Source: Datnioides undecimradiatus (Eukaryota > Chordata > Actinopteri > Lobotiformes > Datnioididae). From it: a DNA stretch of 64,000 nucleotides. Shown one piece after another: positions 1 through 12,322 of this stretch. Within the stretch, counting starts at the first letter, position 1; every line of letters begins with the position of its first letter. Location: contig WARS01000029.1 in the NCBI GenBank assembly GCA_008933995.1, forward strand, positions 18,631,511 to 18,695,510, in the 5' to 3' direction. The notes under the pieces were generated by a model. That model was not told the origin of the DNA. It searched no databases and saw nothing but the letters and a program-made list of their open reading frames with translations. Made by a program: the position numbers and the translations under genes.

Positions 1-675
1 CTAAAGCATCTGAAGAAGTCAGAGTCTCACATCAGAGGCAACTCCCAACTCCTCACTGTACTCTGCGATCTGATTATGTCCATCATGTGGAACAGAAAAA
101 ATGAACAGACTCCCAAAAAAAACCCAAAACCCTTGCATCGTAACCTTGGCCGCTTCATTTGCTGTTGCCATGGAGACACAGTGAAAGAATCTGTGCTATT
201 CATCAGTACTTCTGTGTGTTTATTGTGACATCTGAACAAGTTGGCTAAAATAAACTCAGCTGACTTTTCTCTCATAAGCTCTTGAGTGTCATTGTGAAGA
301 TATATTGTACCTTTTAATTGGTGGAAAACGGCAAGAAAACCCAAATCGAGATCAGACGAGGATGCACCACACCCTCAGATTAGTGCCTGTACTTGTGTTT
401 TGGTTTGGATTCAGCCCAGTTTTGCTGTTCTTAGTTATTATTTGGCGAACTACAATAGTTAGATTCTCCAGAATATGTTTAGTAGCATATTTACAGGCTT
501 TACAAGCAGTTTTTTTATGTAAAAGTGTGAATAGTTAGTTATTTTTCTCTATAAGCCCTGACCCAGCAGCACTCAGGTTTCTGCTTTGTCACTTGCCCGA
601 GCTTTACTTAAAAGTCTGAACTTGAAATTCAAACATGTTTATGTTAATGTTGTTCATTACCTTTCCTTCTTTCAG
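1..675. other. Intronic sequence upstream of the first visible ralgps2 exon
   Basis: No exon could be supported here. The stretch ends in a polypyrimidine tract and AG acceptor at 674-675 that opens the first visible ralgps2 coding exon. The exons for the N-terminal RasGEF domain must lie to the left of the window. Confidence 0.7.
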
Positions 676-3078
676 ATATACCAGTGTTGCCTCATGTACA
701 GAAGTATCTCAACTCAGTCAGGTATATCGAGGAGCTGCAGAAGTTTGTGGAGGACGACAATTACAAGTAAGAAACGAAACTCGCACAGTACACTGGAGAT
801 AAAGAACAACAGTTGGCCAAATCAGACAAACACCACGCCTTGACCTCATAATTTGCCTCAGAATTACAGACAGTCATAGGAGTAATTTCCTGCCAGGAAG
901 ATCAAAATACAGTTTTTTTTTTTAATTCCTTTTTAGTGCAGGACATGGTGCTCATCTGTGTTTCCTCACAAAAAATCTTCCACCCACATTCATTTTGTGA
1001 TGGGTAATTCACGGAGGATGAATTCAAGCTGATGGTTTCATCAATGTTCCTTCATTTAGGTTGTCACAGAAAATTGAGCCAGGCACCAGCACGCCACGAG
1101 CAAACGCTTCCAAAGAGGATCTTGCTGGTAAGTGTGGTGTCACATATGAAATCTTTTTTTTTTTTTATTATCTGTTCTCTCTCAATGATAAACCTGTCCT
1201 TTCGTCCCTCTCTTACTTACAGGTCAAGAAGCGTCAGCATCTCCTCTCTGCGGTCGTAAATGTACGATAGCAGCTGAGGGAACCAAAGTCCCGGCCACGC
1301 CGCCCTCCCCTAGGAACCTGCTGCCCTACGGACACAGGAAGTGCCACAGCCTGGGCTACAAGTCAGTACTCATGTTGGATAATGGCCTGAAAAGCAAACA
1401 AATATTTATAACACAATGTCAGAATGCAAAAAATGACTTACCTCTATCGCTACTGCGTCCACACAGTTTCATCCATAAGATGAATACGGTGGAGTTTAAA
1501 AGTGCTACGTTCCCCAATGCTGGCTCTCGCCATCTGTTGGACGACAGCGTGATGGAGAGCCACAGTCCCACCCGGGGACAAGCAGAGAGTTCAACTTTGT
1601 CCAGCGGTATTTCACTCGGTAAGAAGTGTACATGGTATGCATATTAATACGACGCACAGCTCGACTCTTCATATGACATGCTGTGTCTGCGTACAGGGAG
1701 CAGCGAGGGCTCTGAGCTCAGCGAGGAGGTGTCGTGGCCAGCTTTCGAGAGGTAAGCTTAATATGTGCGTGTCTGCAGTGCTTCTCCATCACATCCACAT
1801 GTAAGATCATAAAAAGTAGCCCCATCCCAGATGTGATTGTATAATTCTCAAAGCTCTGGCCTCAAGACACAGCTATGGGAAATGATCCGCCGTTAAAACT
1901 TGCACACAAGTACCATGCCCAGCCTCGCTTTTAGCCTTGCAGCCGGGGACCCGTCATACCTCATCCCTCCACCGCTGCTTAAGCTTCTCCGGCAGCCTCA
2001 AATGTATTAAGCGCTTAATAACTAAATCCCTTAACCAGTACTCCCACTGTGCCAACAAGTGTCCACAATCACTAGCTCTAAAATGAAGATTCACAGCTCG
2101 AGAATCATCCTAACCTTCTTTCCAAAACACCATTTCTTTAAGCTGTTGATTGATCCTCTGAACACACATTTAATCAATAACTCCTCTAACCACTAAATGC
2201 CTGCGCCTCCATCCAGCCCTAACCCATGCAATTTGAAGGGGAAAAACAACACGCAGTTAAAAAAAACACCCGCACAGCCTTAACAGTGTCCCGTGCCCCC
2301 TATCCTATCCTGTCTTATCCCATTCTGAACAGGACTCGGTTCTATCACTCTCTGGGCCCTGTGACCCGCGTGGCCCGCATCCCCTACCGAGGAGTCCTGA
2401 GGCCAAGCAGGTACCCACGTCCCGACCGGAAAACCAACCTGACCTCAGCCAAACCCTCTTTTATCCTCACTTCACACCCTTCAGTCCCTGCCCGGGGCTG
2501 CTGTCTGCTGGTGCTTAGAGTGCGTGTGTGTGTGCGGGCACGCGCGTGTAATGCTGGGATAATCCTGTGGCGGGAAACAAGTGTGCGTGTGTGTGTTTTG
2601 GTGAAATCGTGAATCAGGTGAAGGGCAAAAAAAATCATCGGTTTGGGGTCATGATTCTTCATCGTCTGCTGCATACCATCAGTCTATAATCTGCCTTTTT
2701 GCTTTCTTAAATTTCTTGCATGTCTGCCTCGCGCACACAGAGCTTCGTAGTCAACCTAGACTACCTCTTGTGAGTTTCCAAGATATTTTACAGCTTGGAG
2801 CAAAAAATGAGTTTCCACAGGCACACTCAGCTCCATGTGTTACTGGAAAGAAACTGTTACATCCTCATTCCTGAGGTAGAAAGAAACAGACTCTTCTGGA
2901 TTATTAAAGCCAATTCTCATGGACGTTGCATATTAAACGTCCCTTGCGGTTAGGGATGGGTTTCTCTCTCTCTCCATGTCTCTCTCTCTCTCTCTTTCCA
3001 CCAGGCTTCACTGGGCTCCTGCACTGGGCTTCCTGCTCTGATCCTCCAGACAGACACAATCTGCACACCACCTTGTCC

Positions 3079-3121
<43 letters not shown>

Positions 3122-5600
3122 GATACCAGTGTTAAGATTTATATCTGTGAAATTCACTTCTGTGAAAACAAGACAGAAATAGATGTCGTTTTTAAAAAAA
3201 GTACTTTCACGGAGCGGAGTAGTTTAAGGTGGTTTTGCAGGTCGTGTCTGCCTTTTTTACAGCTGCTTTATCTCTGATTCAATCTAGTATGTGTGCGTGC
3301 ATGAGATCATGCCTGTCTTATTGCGCATTTGGGGTTTTTGGTTTTTTTTCCTAAATAGCGTGTAATGTTTGTAAATGTTTGCCCTTGTCCTGTTGTAGCT
3401 CAGCAGAGTCAGAGGAGCTTGCAGTTCACCTCTATCCTGGAGCAGTCACAGTACAGGGGGTGTTGAGGCGCAAGACTGTGCTCAAGGAGGGCAAGAAACC
3501 AACAGTGAGAACACACAAACACACACGCCCACACGCACGTACATGTAACCACACACATGAATGTGTCCACGTGCTGTTCGTACACATGTGCCTACCTAAG
3601 ACTACACAGCAGCAGAGGTGCAATAAATGCTGTTTACGGAGCGCAGATAGGACCTGAGAGACTCCTTAACCTGCAGAACAACTCTGCTTCTGCCTGTTTC
3701 TTACACTCATAGTAACTCTCTTCATCTCCAACTGTCTTTTTTTCTCCCATTGCTTTTGTTTTGCTTCTTGCCTCTAAAGCCATTTTTATATTTGGACTGA
3801 CATTATCCCATTCAGTCTTGGCTGGAAACAAACGTGCAGCTCTATATGCAGTTAAAATAACTTAAAACTGTCACAGGTAGTGCGGGTTGATTTACGAGCT
3901 TTTTCTGATAATGTAACCAAGTGTACAAGAAATATTTCCCAATCTGGCGACGTAGTCAGGCCAAATCTCTCCACACCAGGAGAATTAATTAACAGGTTCA
4001 CTTAGTCCCTTTTTCTTTCACATGCCTGTCATCCTTATCATAATTCACTATGAAAATATTTCAGTGTTTATGGAGCAAGATGCTAGTTTTGCACTTATTC
4101 ACCTTCCATCCAAACAAAGCACAGAGGTTTTCTGTTTCTCTCCTGTGAGCCTTTGCCTCTCTAATCATATGTCTTTATCCGTCCAAGTCGGACTGTTCTT
4201 TAATGGAATCTGATAGCACAAATGCCAGACTGCAGCGTTTCATTGACCTAATGACGAATGTATTTTACTGCTGTTCCTCCAGGTGGCGTCGTGGACCAAA
4301 TACTGGGTCGCTCTCTGCGGAGCCCAACTTTACTACTACCCTGCCAAGTCCCTGAAGGCCACTGAACGGAAACATGTAATTAATATAAACACACACATGT
4401 TCACCTGTTTAACAGTCTATGGGCACGTTCCTGCCATACTTATTTGCAGCGGGTGATAGAGTGGTTTTATAATGTTTGTTTGTTCGGGCGGTTGAGGACA
4501 ACAACAGTATAACTGCACTGAAACACCTGAAAGTCTCGGTCCTCTGCTGCGTGAACTGCAGTTGTTGACAGAAGTGGGAGTAAATGTACCAAACGACCCC
4601 AAAATGCACTCGGTTTTATAAGGAGACGACACATGAGAGCCATTACTAACTCACTCTTAGAAAGTTTAATTACACAATGAACTCAGGGCCAAACACTTAA
4701 TGATTCTTCTTCATGTGTTTTTGTTTTTTTTTTTACTTGGTGTGCACGGTAGGAGGAAAATTGTGCAGATGAGAGAAAGTTATACATTTTTTAAATAGTT
4801 TTAACGCAGCAAGTGTAGTGCATTAAGTGTATCTGGTTTTGTGTGTGTAAGTGACAGAGTGAACATTTAATAAACCTATAGGAAATCAGAGAGTGTGATT
4901 TGTGTGTGTGTGAAGGGGACTGGTCAGGGTCTGGCGTAGCGGGGGGACAGACAGATGGTAGCACTCATTGAATAATGAGACGAGTGACATCACTGCAGTC
5001 CCATGTGTCACTCACAGCGTAATGAAAACCTTGTGGCGCGCAGGCTCACAAGCTAGCTCCAGAGGTTACACACACACGCGCAGAGAAACAAAGCTCATGT
5101 TACCATTTCTTCTTCTCAAGTGGCATTCAGACACAACAGAGTCATCACGAGAGAGAGAGAGAGGCTTAACTTGGTTTCCACTCTGTTTCCTCTGTCCAGT
5201 TCAAGTCGACATCCAGTAAGAGCGTGTGCGTGGTGGGTCTGATGGCCATGATGGCTGACGATCCTGAGCATCCTGACGTGTTCTTGCTGACAGACTCTGA
5301 GCACGGTGAGACACACATACACACACAAATCCACCCACATGCACAAACCAAATAGCAAAACGGAAATGACTAACCCGAGCAAGCAGTCAGCTCTCTGAAA
5401 ACGGATGCAGTAAAAATGTGAACTGGGTCATTGGAGTTTGGTCTGAATGGTGACATCACAGTTATACATTAACACACACACACAGACATAGACTCAGATA
5501 GATTTGGTGAGATTCATAACCTGAATTTAACTGTTATCTAGTATGTATGTGACTGCGTGCCAGTCAACATTTTTTTTTTATGTTCATAAAGCAGCTCTTA

Positions 5601-5680
<80 letters not shown>

Positions 5681-6040
5681 CTGTCCTGAACTTTTCCACT
5701 GTGACTTTGTTTTTATTTTACGGGGCGAGCCAAAGTCAAGTGAGGCTTCAGCCATCTTTCCAGAGTGTCGAGAAAAGCAGGTAGGAGCAAGAGACTTGGC
5801 ATCTCACGCTGTTTGTCTCCGTTGCCTAGGTAACACCTACAAGTACCAGGCCGGGAACAGAATGAACGCTTTGCTCTGGTTCAAACATCTGAGTGCTGCC
5901 TGTCAGAGCAATAGGCAACAGGTATGGTGCGCATAAATACTCACACTCTCTCACACACACACACACACACACAGCTTCCTTACATTTAAGCACACACCTT
6001 GTGTTTCCAGGTGCCAGCCAATCTGATGTCATTCGAGTGA
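676..6040 (+). CDS. ralgps2: Ral guanine nucleotide exchange factor RALGPS2, 3' part (5' end outside window)
   Basis: RALGPS proteins activate RalA/B GTPases and are recruited to membranes through a C-terminal PH domain. Coding exons: 676-766, 1060-1127, 1223-1361, 1467-1618, 1697-1751, 3399-3504, 4283-4375, 5200-5305, 5830-5921, 6011-6040. All junctions are GT-AG and phases agree, giving 309 residues plus a TGA stop. The first exon encodes the end of the RasGEF domain ([19 protein letters not shown]). A linker follows with a PxxP stretch (VPATPPSPR) and HRKCHSLGY. The PH domain runs from [16 protein letters not shown] through [17 protein letters not shown] to [11 protein letters not shown]. 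The C-terminus VPANLMSFE is typical of the family. RALGPS1 is the close paralogue; the RALGPS2 call leans on the neighbouring fam20b, its neighbour in human 1q25. An extra in-phase exon at 2333-2410 is listed separately. Confidence 0.9.
2333..2410 (+). other. ralgps2: Candidate alternative (cassette) exon of ralgps2, 78 bp, in frame
   Basis: A CAG acceptor ends at 2332 and a GT donor begins at 2411. Both flanks are phase 2, exactly matching the exon ending at 1751 and the exon starting at 3399, and the length is a multiple of three. Inclusion would add 26 residues containing [19 protein letters not shown] between the Ser-rich linker and the PH domain. The donor (GTACCC) is weak, which fits regulated inclusion. 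Whether the family uses such an exon elsewhere was not checked. Confidence 0.6.
3081..3118 (+). repeat. (CT)19 microsatellite in a ralgps2 intron
   Basis: An uninterrupted CT dinucleotide run. A shorter interrupted CT tract lies just upstream at about 2963-2998. It lies in the intron between the exons ending at 1751 and starting at 3399. Confidence 0.95.
5603..5678 (+). repeat. (AC)38 microsatellite in a ralgps2 intron
   Basis: A perfect 76-bp AC run that ends 151 bp upstream of the exon starting at 5830. Open reading frames of repeated Thr-His or Cys-Val across it are artefacts of the repeat. Confidence 0.97.
5952..5973 (+). repeat. Short (CA)n microsatellite in the last ralgps2 intron
   Basis: A run of about 11 CA units inside the 89-bp final intron, between the exon ending at 5921 and the terminal exon at 6011. 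It occupies a quarter of that intron. Confidence 0.85.
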
Positions 6041-6690
6041 GCAATGATGAGGAGTGTGGGTGAGCAAAGGAGGAGAGGGATGAGGATCCAGACGAGGAGG
6101 ATGAGGAGGAGTGTTGACTCACTAGTGGGAGCTTTCACTGCCATGAGCCCTGACCACCGATTCTCCGATTCTAGCCCCTGCCTCACTGCAGCCTCACCTG
6201 CCACCACTGCCTTAACCAGATTACCCCGTGTGTGTTTGCAAGCGTGCTTGTGTGTGTGTGTGTGTGTGTGTATGGAAGTTTTTGGATATACTGACTACTG
6301 AACAAGGACCTTCACCACTGCTCTTGTCTCCCATTTTCTCTCAGTGTCTTTTGTTTTTAATGTTCAGCACTTCCGCGGAGCCATTCGACTTCTTCTCTCC
6401 TCTCCCACTGGCAGACTGTCCTAAGATGGACGGAAACAATCCTCTCCTCTGTTTGTTTGTTTTTTAAAGGGGCTAACTACTTTTTATTTGTGTCCCTGTC
6501 ATGCTTGAATGCAAGAATCCCGCCTTTTTAATCGGCTGGACAAAGAATCGCAATGTGCACACTCACATCGGACTAACCCGTTGGACTTTGCCGGGTTTGA
6601 AAACACCTTTTTTTTTTTTTTTTTTTTTAACTTACTAAGTTGGCTTGGAGTCACAGGATTATTTACATGAGCCACACACTCACTCTCTCA

Positions 6691-6724
<34 letters not shown>

Positions 6725-9700
6725 CCTATTTAATCGCATAGTCGTAAACATAAGGGCTCTGATTCGCAATCGATTCCAGCAGAAACAATTCCCACACTTC
6801 CTGAATGTGTCCAGTTTTTATTACAGAACTTAGCCCCCCTTCTTTTGTCATATACTCACTAAGTGTTCTGTATGTATGCGTGCGTGTTTGTATAACTGCA
6901 TTGGATGAGGAGGGGGTGGGGGTGGGAGGGCAAATATTTGCTCAAATGAGAGGAATCTGGTCCGTGTCTCCACGTTGGTACGAAAATCCCAGAATCTAAG
7001 CTAAGACTTGTTCACAGTTGGGTAGACGAGAGTTAATCCTTTTGCAAATCTGGATGTTGCCGTGTTCTCCGGTGTTGTCTGCTCTCAGAAAAGCGCCCCT
7101 CGCTTCACCAGACTCGCACACACTCACACACAAACACTAAAGACTTGAAACTGTGAAAGAGAGAGGGCAATGAGAACTCAGATTACATGATTTTATCTCC
7201 TCTTCTTCTTGTTGCTTAATGTGGTTAGAGCCTCTGGTCTGGAGCAGACGTTTAAAGCTACCTGGAGCCATACAGAGTCTATTTTAAATCTTGTTTAAAT
7301 TGTTTTGTGTTGTGTTTTTCCTTTTTTGGGAGGGATGGTGCAGTTCACAGTATTACCATGTAGTAGATGATTGCACGTCAATGTAGTTTTGTCTGTTACA
7401 TTTGAATGTCTGTTACATTTGTGTTTATCTCCTTTTTATGGAGCAGTTATTTTGAATTTTTTTATGTACATGTGAATTTTATTTTCCTTTATTTTCTCTT
7501 TTTTTGCCCCTTATTCCATTAATCAGGACCCAGCTCAATTTTTTTTCAGGGCCCCATTGTATTACATCTGATTAGTAGTAGCACATGCACCTTGGTTATA
7601 ATTCGTGCCAAGTGAAGTAACGTTACGGTTGCACTTCAATGGACAGCGGTGCAGTGGATTCAGATGCAGGTTCTGGCCTGCGTCAGTGGGGAAAAACCTG
7701 GGATTCCCGCTATGCATCACAGATGTTTCGATGTGCCACAAATAGACTCGCTATTTGTTTTTTTATTGGGAGCAAATTGCATCCAAATGAACAAAGATCG
7801 CGATGTTGGAGCCGACAATGATGGGAAACCTTTCGTCCAGTGATTCTCACCAAATTCTAATTAAGACTTTTGTTTACATGGTATGTTCAAACAATCTTTT
7901 GCCCAAAATCACAATCTCTTCAATGCTCCATGCATACTTTATAAACCTTAGGTAATGTATTACATTATGTAGAAACAAACGTCCCACCTATCACTGGGGT
8001 ATATGAAGCTCTGAGTTAGTTTCAGGTTGTTAAGAAGGAGCGATGGGATGAACAGGTGAATCTGTCCATACTCACTGGATCCCCTCTAATGTGCTTCAAT
8101 CAACCTCCTTCTGCAGGCTAATATCTAGTCCATAGAGGCACAGTGATGCATTAGAATGGACCTCAACTTAATATACTAGCTAACAATTCTACTTTCAATC
8201 AGTCAAACAACAAAATGAGATAATTTGGTGCCCATAAAAAGCACAAAGAGTATATTAACTGAAGGCGAGATGGTGGTGGTTGAACCTGTGGAAGAATGAA
8301 TGAGGAAGCCAAAGGCAGGCATACGTAATGCATCAGTTACCCCCAGTGTGTGTGTGCATTTGTGTGCCTGTGCATACGTCTGCTTTTGTAAAACATTGTA
8401 ATTCAAGCGGGATAGGCAGTCCGCAGAGGCAGCCGTCACTGCCGAGGAGTTGAGGGGGGGGGCAGGGCCATCCGGCTATTTATTCCCCCTGTGTTACTGA
8501 CTGCTGGCTTATGCTTGCGTTTTACTGGAAGTGTGAGGCAAGGAGGACTGCCATGATCAGATGAAAAGTGGAAACCGGATCCACTTGTGGCCAATTGCTG
8601 TTTAAATCTGATTGGTTGACTGGGGACAAAGGGTCTGTGAATGAAATAAGCGAGACAGCGTTTAGCAACGGAGAAGTGTTGAAACTGTTTACCTGTGTAT
8701 GTCTTCGGATGGTGGTTGGTATATCTCTTCACTTAAATGTTCGGACAAGCTAAACCTGCCGGTGTTTGCAATGTACCGACAAATTGGTGCAGAGAAATAA
8801 GAACTGATGTAGCTCAGAGGAAAGTGAGATGTAAACAAATCCTTTGTAGAGAGTCGACATCCCCATCGCATTTCTGCTTTCAATCAAATGTTTATGGAGA
8901 ACAATGAAACTAAAACACAAAAGAAACTGATTGGGGGCATGTTGGAAGGTTTATTCAAATCAGTTTGGGTTTAACAATCTTCTCCTCAAGAAAAACCCAG
9001 ATCATGTTGAGCGCTTTTGTGAGGTTCTTCTCACTATAACCTGAGTTTACAAGGATTTTCCTTTTTTTTATTAATATTATCATTTTTGTACAGTGTATGG
9101 TCAAAATAACTGAAGCACATGTTTCATTTGGGGTGTTTTGTGGTTTTTAGTTGACTCATTTCCTGGATTTCATGGCCAATCGCTACTAATGACCCCATGA
9201 TCATTGATTGTGGGATGAGAGTGGAACATTCAAATGTCAGGCGTTCCTCGTTACAGATCATTTCTGGTTGTTACAAAGAAACTTGAGGCCATGCTTGAAA
9301 ATTTCCCTTTCTGTGGTGAATGTTCATGTTTCCTTTTTAAATTGACCATACCATCAACAGATGCACAATTTACACTGTATTATCTGTGTTTGAGTGAATC
9401 TGCTTTCTGAATTCATTCTTTTTAATGGTCATGACAGTTGAGCTGAAGGGTTTAGCCAGAGGAAGTGTTTTCACTGCAATTATACAATTAAGCCTCTGAT
9501 ACGGTGGAGAAGTGGAGTCAATGTGAATCTCTGCCTCCCGCGTGCCGGACAGGCATCATTCACCGTTTACCAAGGACAACAACAACCTTAGGGTGATGTG
9601 CAAAGGACCTTTGACCCTCACCCTTTACCTGGCTCTGTGTGTGTCTGTCTCTGTCTGCCCGTGTCATGACTGAGGCAAGCGCTGTGACCTCGCTGCTGAG

Positions 9701-9772
9701 TGATGCGCTGCCTGGTGTGAAGACTGAGAACCAATAAACACTCTGCCCTTTTTTACTCCACACATCGGCCTC
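6041..9772 (+). other. Probable ralgps2 3' UTR and downstream flank
   Basis: There is no coding evidence after the ralgps2 stop. The stretch holds (TG)n at 6250-6271, a poly-T run near 6609-6628, (CA)15 at 6693-6722 and several AT-rich blocks. The best poly(A) signal is AATAAA at about 9733-9738, followed by a GT-rich stretch, which would imply a 3' UTR of about 3.7 kb. An earlier cleavage site cannot be excluded. Confidence 0.4.
9733..9738 (+). terminator. ralgps2: Candidate poly(A) signal of ralgps2
   Basis: AATAAA in the context gaaccaataaacactctg, with a T-rich run just after it and GT-rich sequence further downstream (about 9790-9815). It is the clearest canonical hexamer I noticed between the ralgps2 stop and the fam20b promoter. 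Confidence 0.4.
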
Positions 9773-10780
9773 ATGCTCATTGTCCTGTTGAAGATTGTAT
9801 GTGTCTGTTTATCTGTTATTACATGGCTCAGTATTATTTAATTACAAAGAAACCATTTCCAGCTTTACTTTAGCTGCTTTTTAAATTGCTGCAGAGCAGC
9901 GGGGATGACTGAGAGCTAGTGTTACTGATGATGAAATTTGCCTAAAGAGATGTCTCCTGTAAAGTCAGCTTAATTTATTTATTAGTAATACTCCATTATT
10001 CCCAAAATGTTATCCTAAAAATTTAGATTCTTGAATCTGCAAACAACATACCAAGCAACAAATTACGCCTACTCCAGTTACTGTAATTGTGTTGGCTCTG
10101 TTTTATTGGCCTGTAATTTAGCTCCATGAAGCATTACTTCACAAGGCTTCAGTTACAGTCACATCCATCATAGTACAGATGCTGGATTTTTAGTACAAAC
10201 AAGATGAACAGCTGCGGGTTAATTTGCCGTGAGCGGCCAGTCAGTAACATGAAAACATTTATTATGTAATTGTTGCTACCTAGACTAGGTACATTCAGCA
10301 CTTAGTTGAAGGGGCTAGTTTTCTTTAAATAATGACAACACCTAAGTAAAATATTGAAACAGGCAGAGTGTGGCACAAATGTAAAAAGTCTACACACCTG
10401 AAATTGACAGTTTTTGAAATGTTACACGGAAATAATTTAGATATAAACCTTATTCGATCTTATTCAATCTTAAAACACACAAAACAAACGGTTGATTATT
10501 AGGAACTTTTTAAATTAAAAAACAAGTGTGTATGTAAGCGACTTTATACCCCGTGTGCATGTTTTATCAGAATACTATTTTTTCTTTATTTCTCTATTTT
10601 CTTTTGAATAACGAGAAAAGAAATATTTCCTTATCAATTGGTAAAAAGGGGGAATAATCAGTCTTGTAACAACCTGTTGACGTGCAGAAGAGGTCTGAAG
10701 TGGACTTTGAAGTGTTTTAAACGCGTCACTCACGGACATACCCATGATGCACCACTGTCACCTGGTGGCCGAGTGGAGCA
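9773..10780. other. Intergenic gap between ralgps2 and fam20b
   Basis: AT-rich sequence with no coding exon I could support. It runs into the GC-rich fam20b promoter region. Confidence 0.5.
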
Positions 10781-10784
10781 CTTA

Positions 10785-11001
10785 CCGGAGGAGGAAGTGT
10801 TTCGGAAGTGGACGCGGCGGGCGAGAAGGAATCGAAGGAAAAGGGCGGAGGAGAGGGAACCACCGGTGGGGATTGAGGAAATGATAAACCATTTGTGACT
10901 CGACAACGGGACAGTTTATTAAACGTGACCTAAATATCGCAAGACTTCACAGGCGCCTGCAGGAGCCGCTTCTTGGACGGTGAAAGGCAAGCGGCCACAC
11001 G
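10785..11001 (+). promoter_or_regulatory. fam20b: fam20b promoter and non-coding exon 1 region
   Basis: An abrupt rise in GC and CpG content from about 10780, with two ETS-type GGAAGT cores at 10793-10798 and 10804-10809 and no TATA box. This is the usual make-up of a housekeeping CpG promoter. A consensus splice donor (g|gtaagt) follows at 11002, so a non-coding first exon probably ends at 11001. The transcription start cannot be fixed from sequence. Confidence 0.55.
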
Positions 11002-12138
11002 GTAAGTCGGGCAGTAAACACAACAGACAGCGTAACGTTAGCGTTACCGTGGCTAGCTGGGTGCGTTAGCTTAACGTACGCACAGCAAGGTGTACGAAGC
11101 AGCTAAGCTAGCCCCTGTCGTGATATGACCACATCACACATCAGACACGGTGACCCGATAAAGCAGACGGCGCAGGAGTAAATCACCATTGAAAGCCTCT
11201 GAGTGGAAGTGTCACTGAGTGAGGGTTTGAGTGTTTTTAAGCGGTCGGCCGGTGCTGGCCAACCGTTTTCACAGCGGTGCGGCAACATCATGAAAAGAGC
11301 GTTTGTGTGTAAGAAACGATTGCCTGCGTGGCCAAACCTGTGTCGGCTGTCTCCAACCCAGTCTTAACTGCTGGTGTGTGCGCGCGAGCCTGCTAACGGC
11401 TAGCTTTGTTGTCGTTACGTCACAGGTTCGATAACGTATATTGGCAGATGGCGGTTGTGGTGATTTAAGTGCCGCGAGCAGCAACCCAACATGCAGTGCC
11501 GAGAGACGCCATGTTTCAGCGCTTTTTTTATTTTATTTTGCAAATGTGTTGGCAGGCAGGTGAATTCATCAGGAGGCTTTGTGATTAGAGTAAGATCAAG
11601 GAGGGGGCGGGGGTCTCTCTTGCAAGCTTAGACTGTCCAGGCAAGGACCTCGTCTGACACCCCTTCTCTGCACCACAGCGGGACTGCATGTCTTGTCCAT
11701 CATCCCATCACTGGAAACAGCCAGGGTCGATAAAAGAGAGACTCAAATCCAGAGTTACAGAGAGGGTGGCTGTTACTCTCTAACCTGATACAGGGAAGTT
11801 TGAATGCTGTAAATGTGGTCCCACACAGCACTTACAGTTGAAGAGCCACAGCAAGCTCTGCTGTAAGGTTGCACACAGTACAAGTTTTGTGCTGTGGCAC
11901 ACTTTTGAATGTACACATCTGCAGTACCCAGCCCGATGTCGTTATATATGCTAGACAAGCTTTAGCTGTGCTGCAGTACTGGGTCATCATCTGTCCTGAG
12001 GGGAAACGAGCGAGAGGGGCAGCAAATCAATCAGTTTTCTCCCCACATATTAACTTTACATTTTCATTTCTCTTTTTTCCCCTCTCTGCTCCTCCTCTTT
12101 CTCTCAGCCTTCTCTCATTTCTGTTTATCCTCCTCCAG

Positions 12139-12322
12139 GCGGCTGGCTGTTTGCACAACCTGTAGTCCCTGTCCTTCAGAAGAGTTTGTCTGACAAGACA
12201 GGAGGAAGAGCAGGCTAACGGGGAGTTGCAGTGGGGCCATGCATCAGGGGTGAAGGGGAATTGGTGCGGGGGACACACACAGCGTCGGGTGAGGTGGGGG
12301 GTCGGGGCCCGTTGATGTGGAG
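12139..12322 (+). promoter_or_regulatory. fam20b: fam20b 5' UTR portion of exon 2 with two upstream ORFs
   Basis: The exon opens after a CAG acceptor at 12136-12138. Two upstream ATGs precede the main start. One runs ATG-CAT-CAG-GGG-TGA at 12239-12253. The other, ATG-TGG-AGA-TGA at 12315-12326, has a stop that overlaps the main ATG (12323-12325) as ATGA. This layout can reduce or couple translation of the main frame. Confidence 0.6.
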
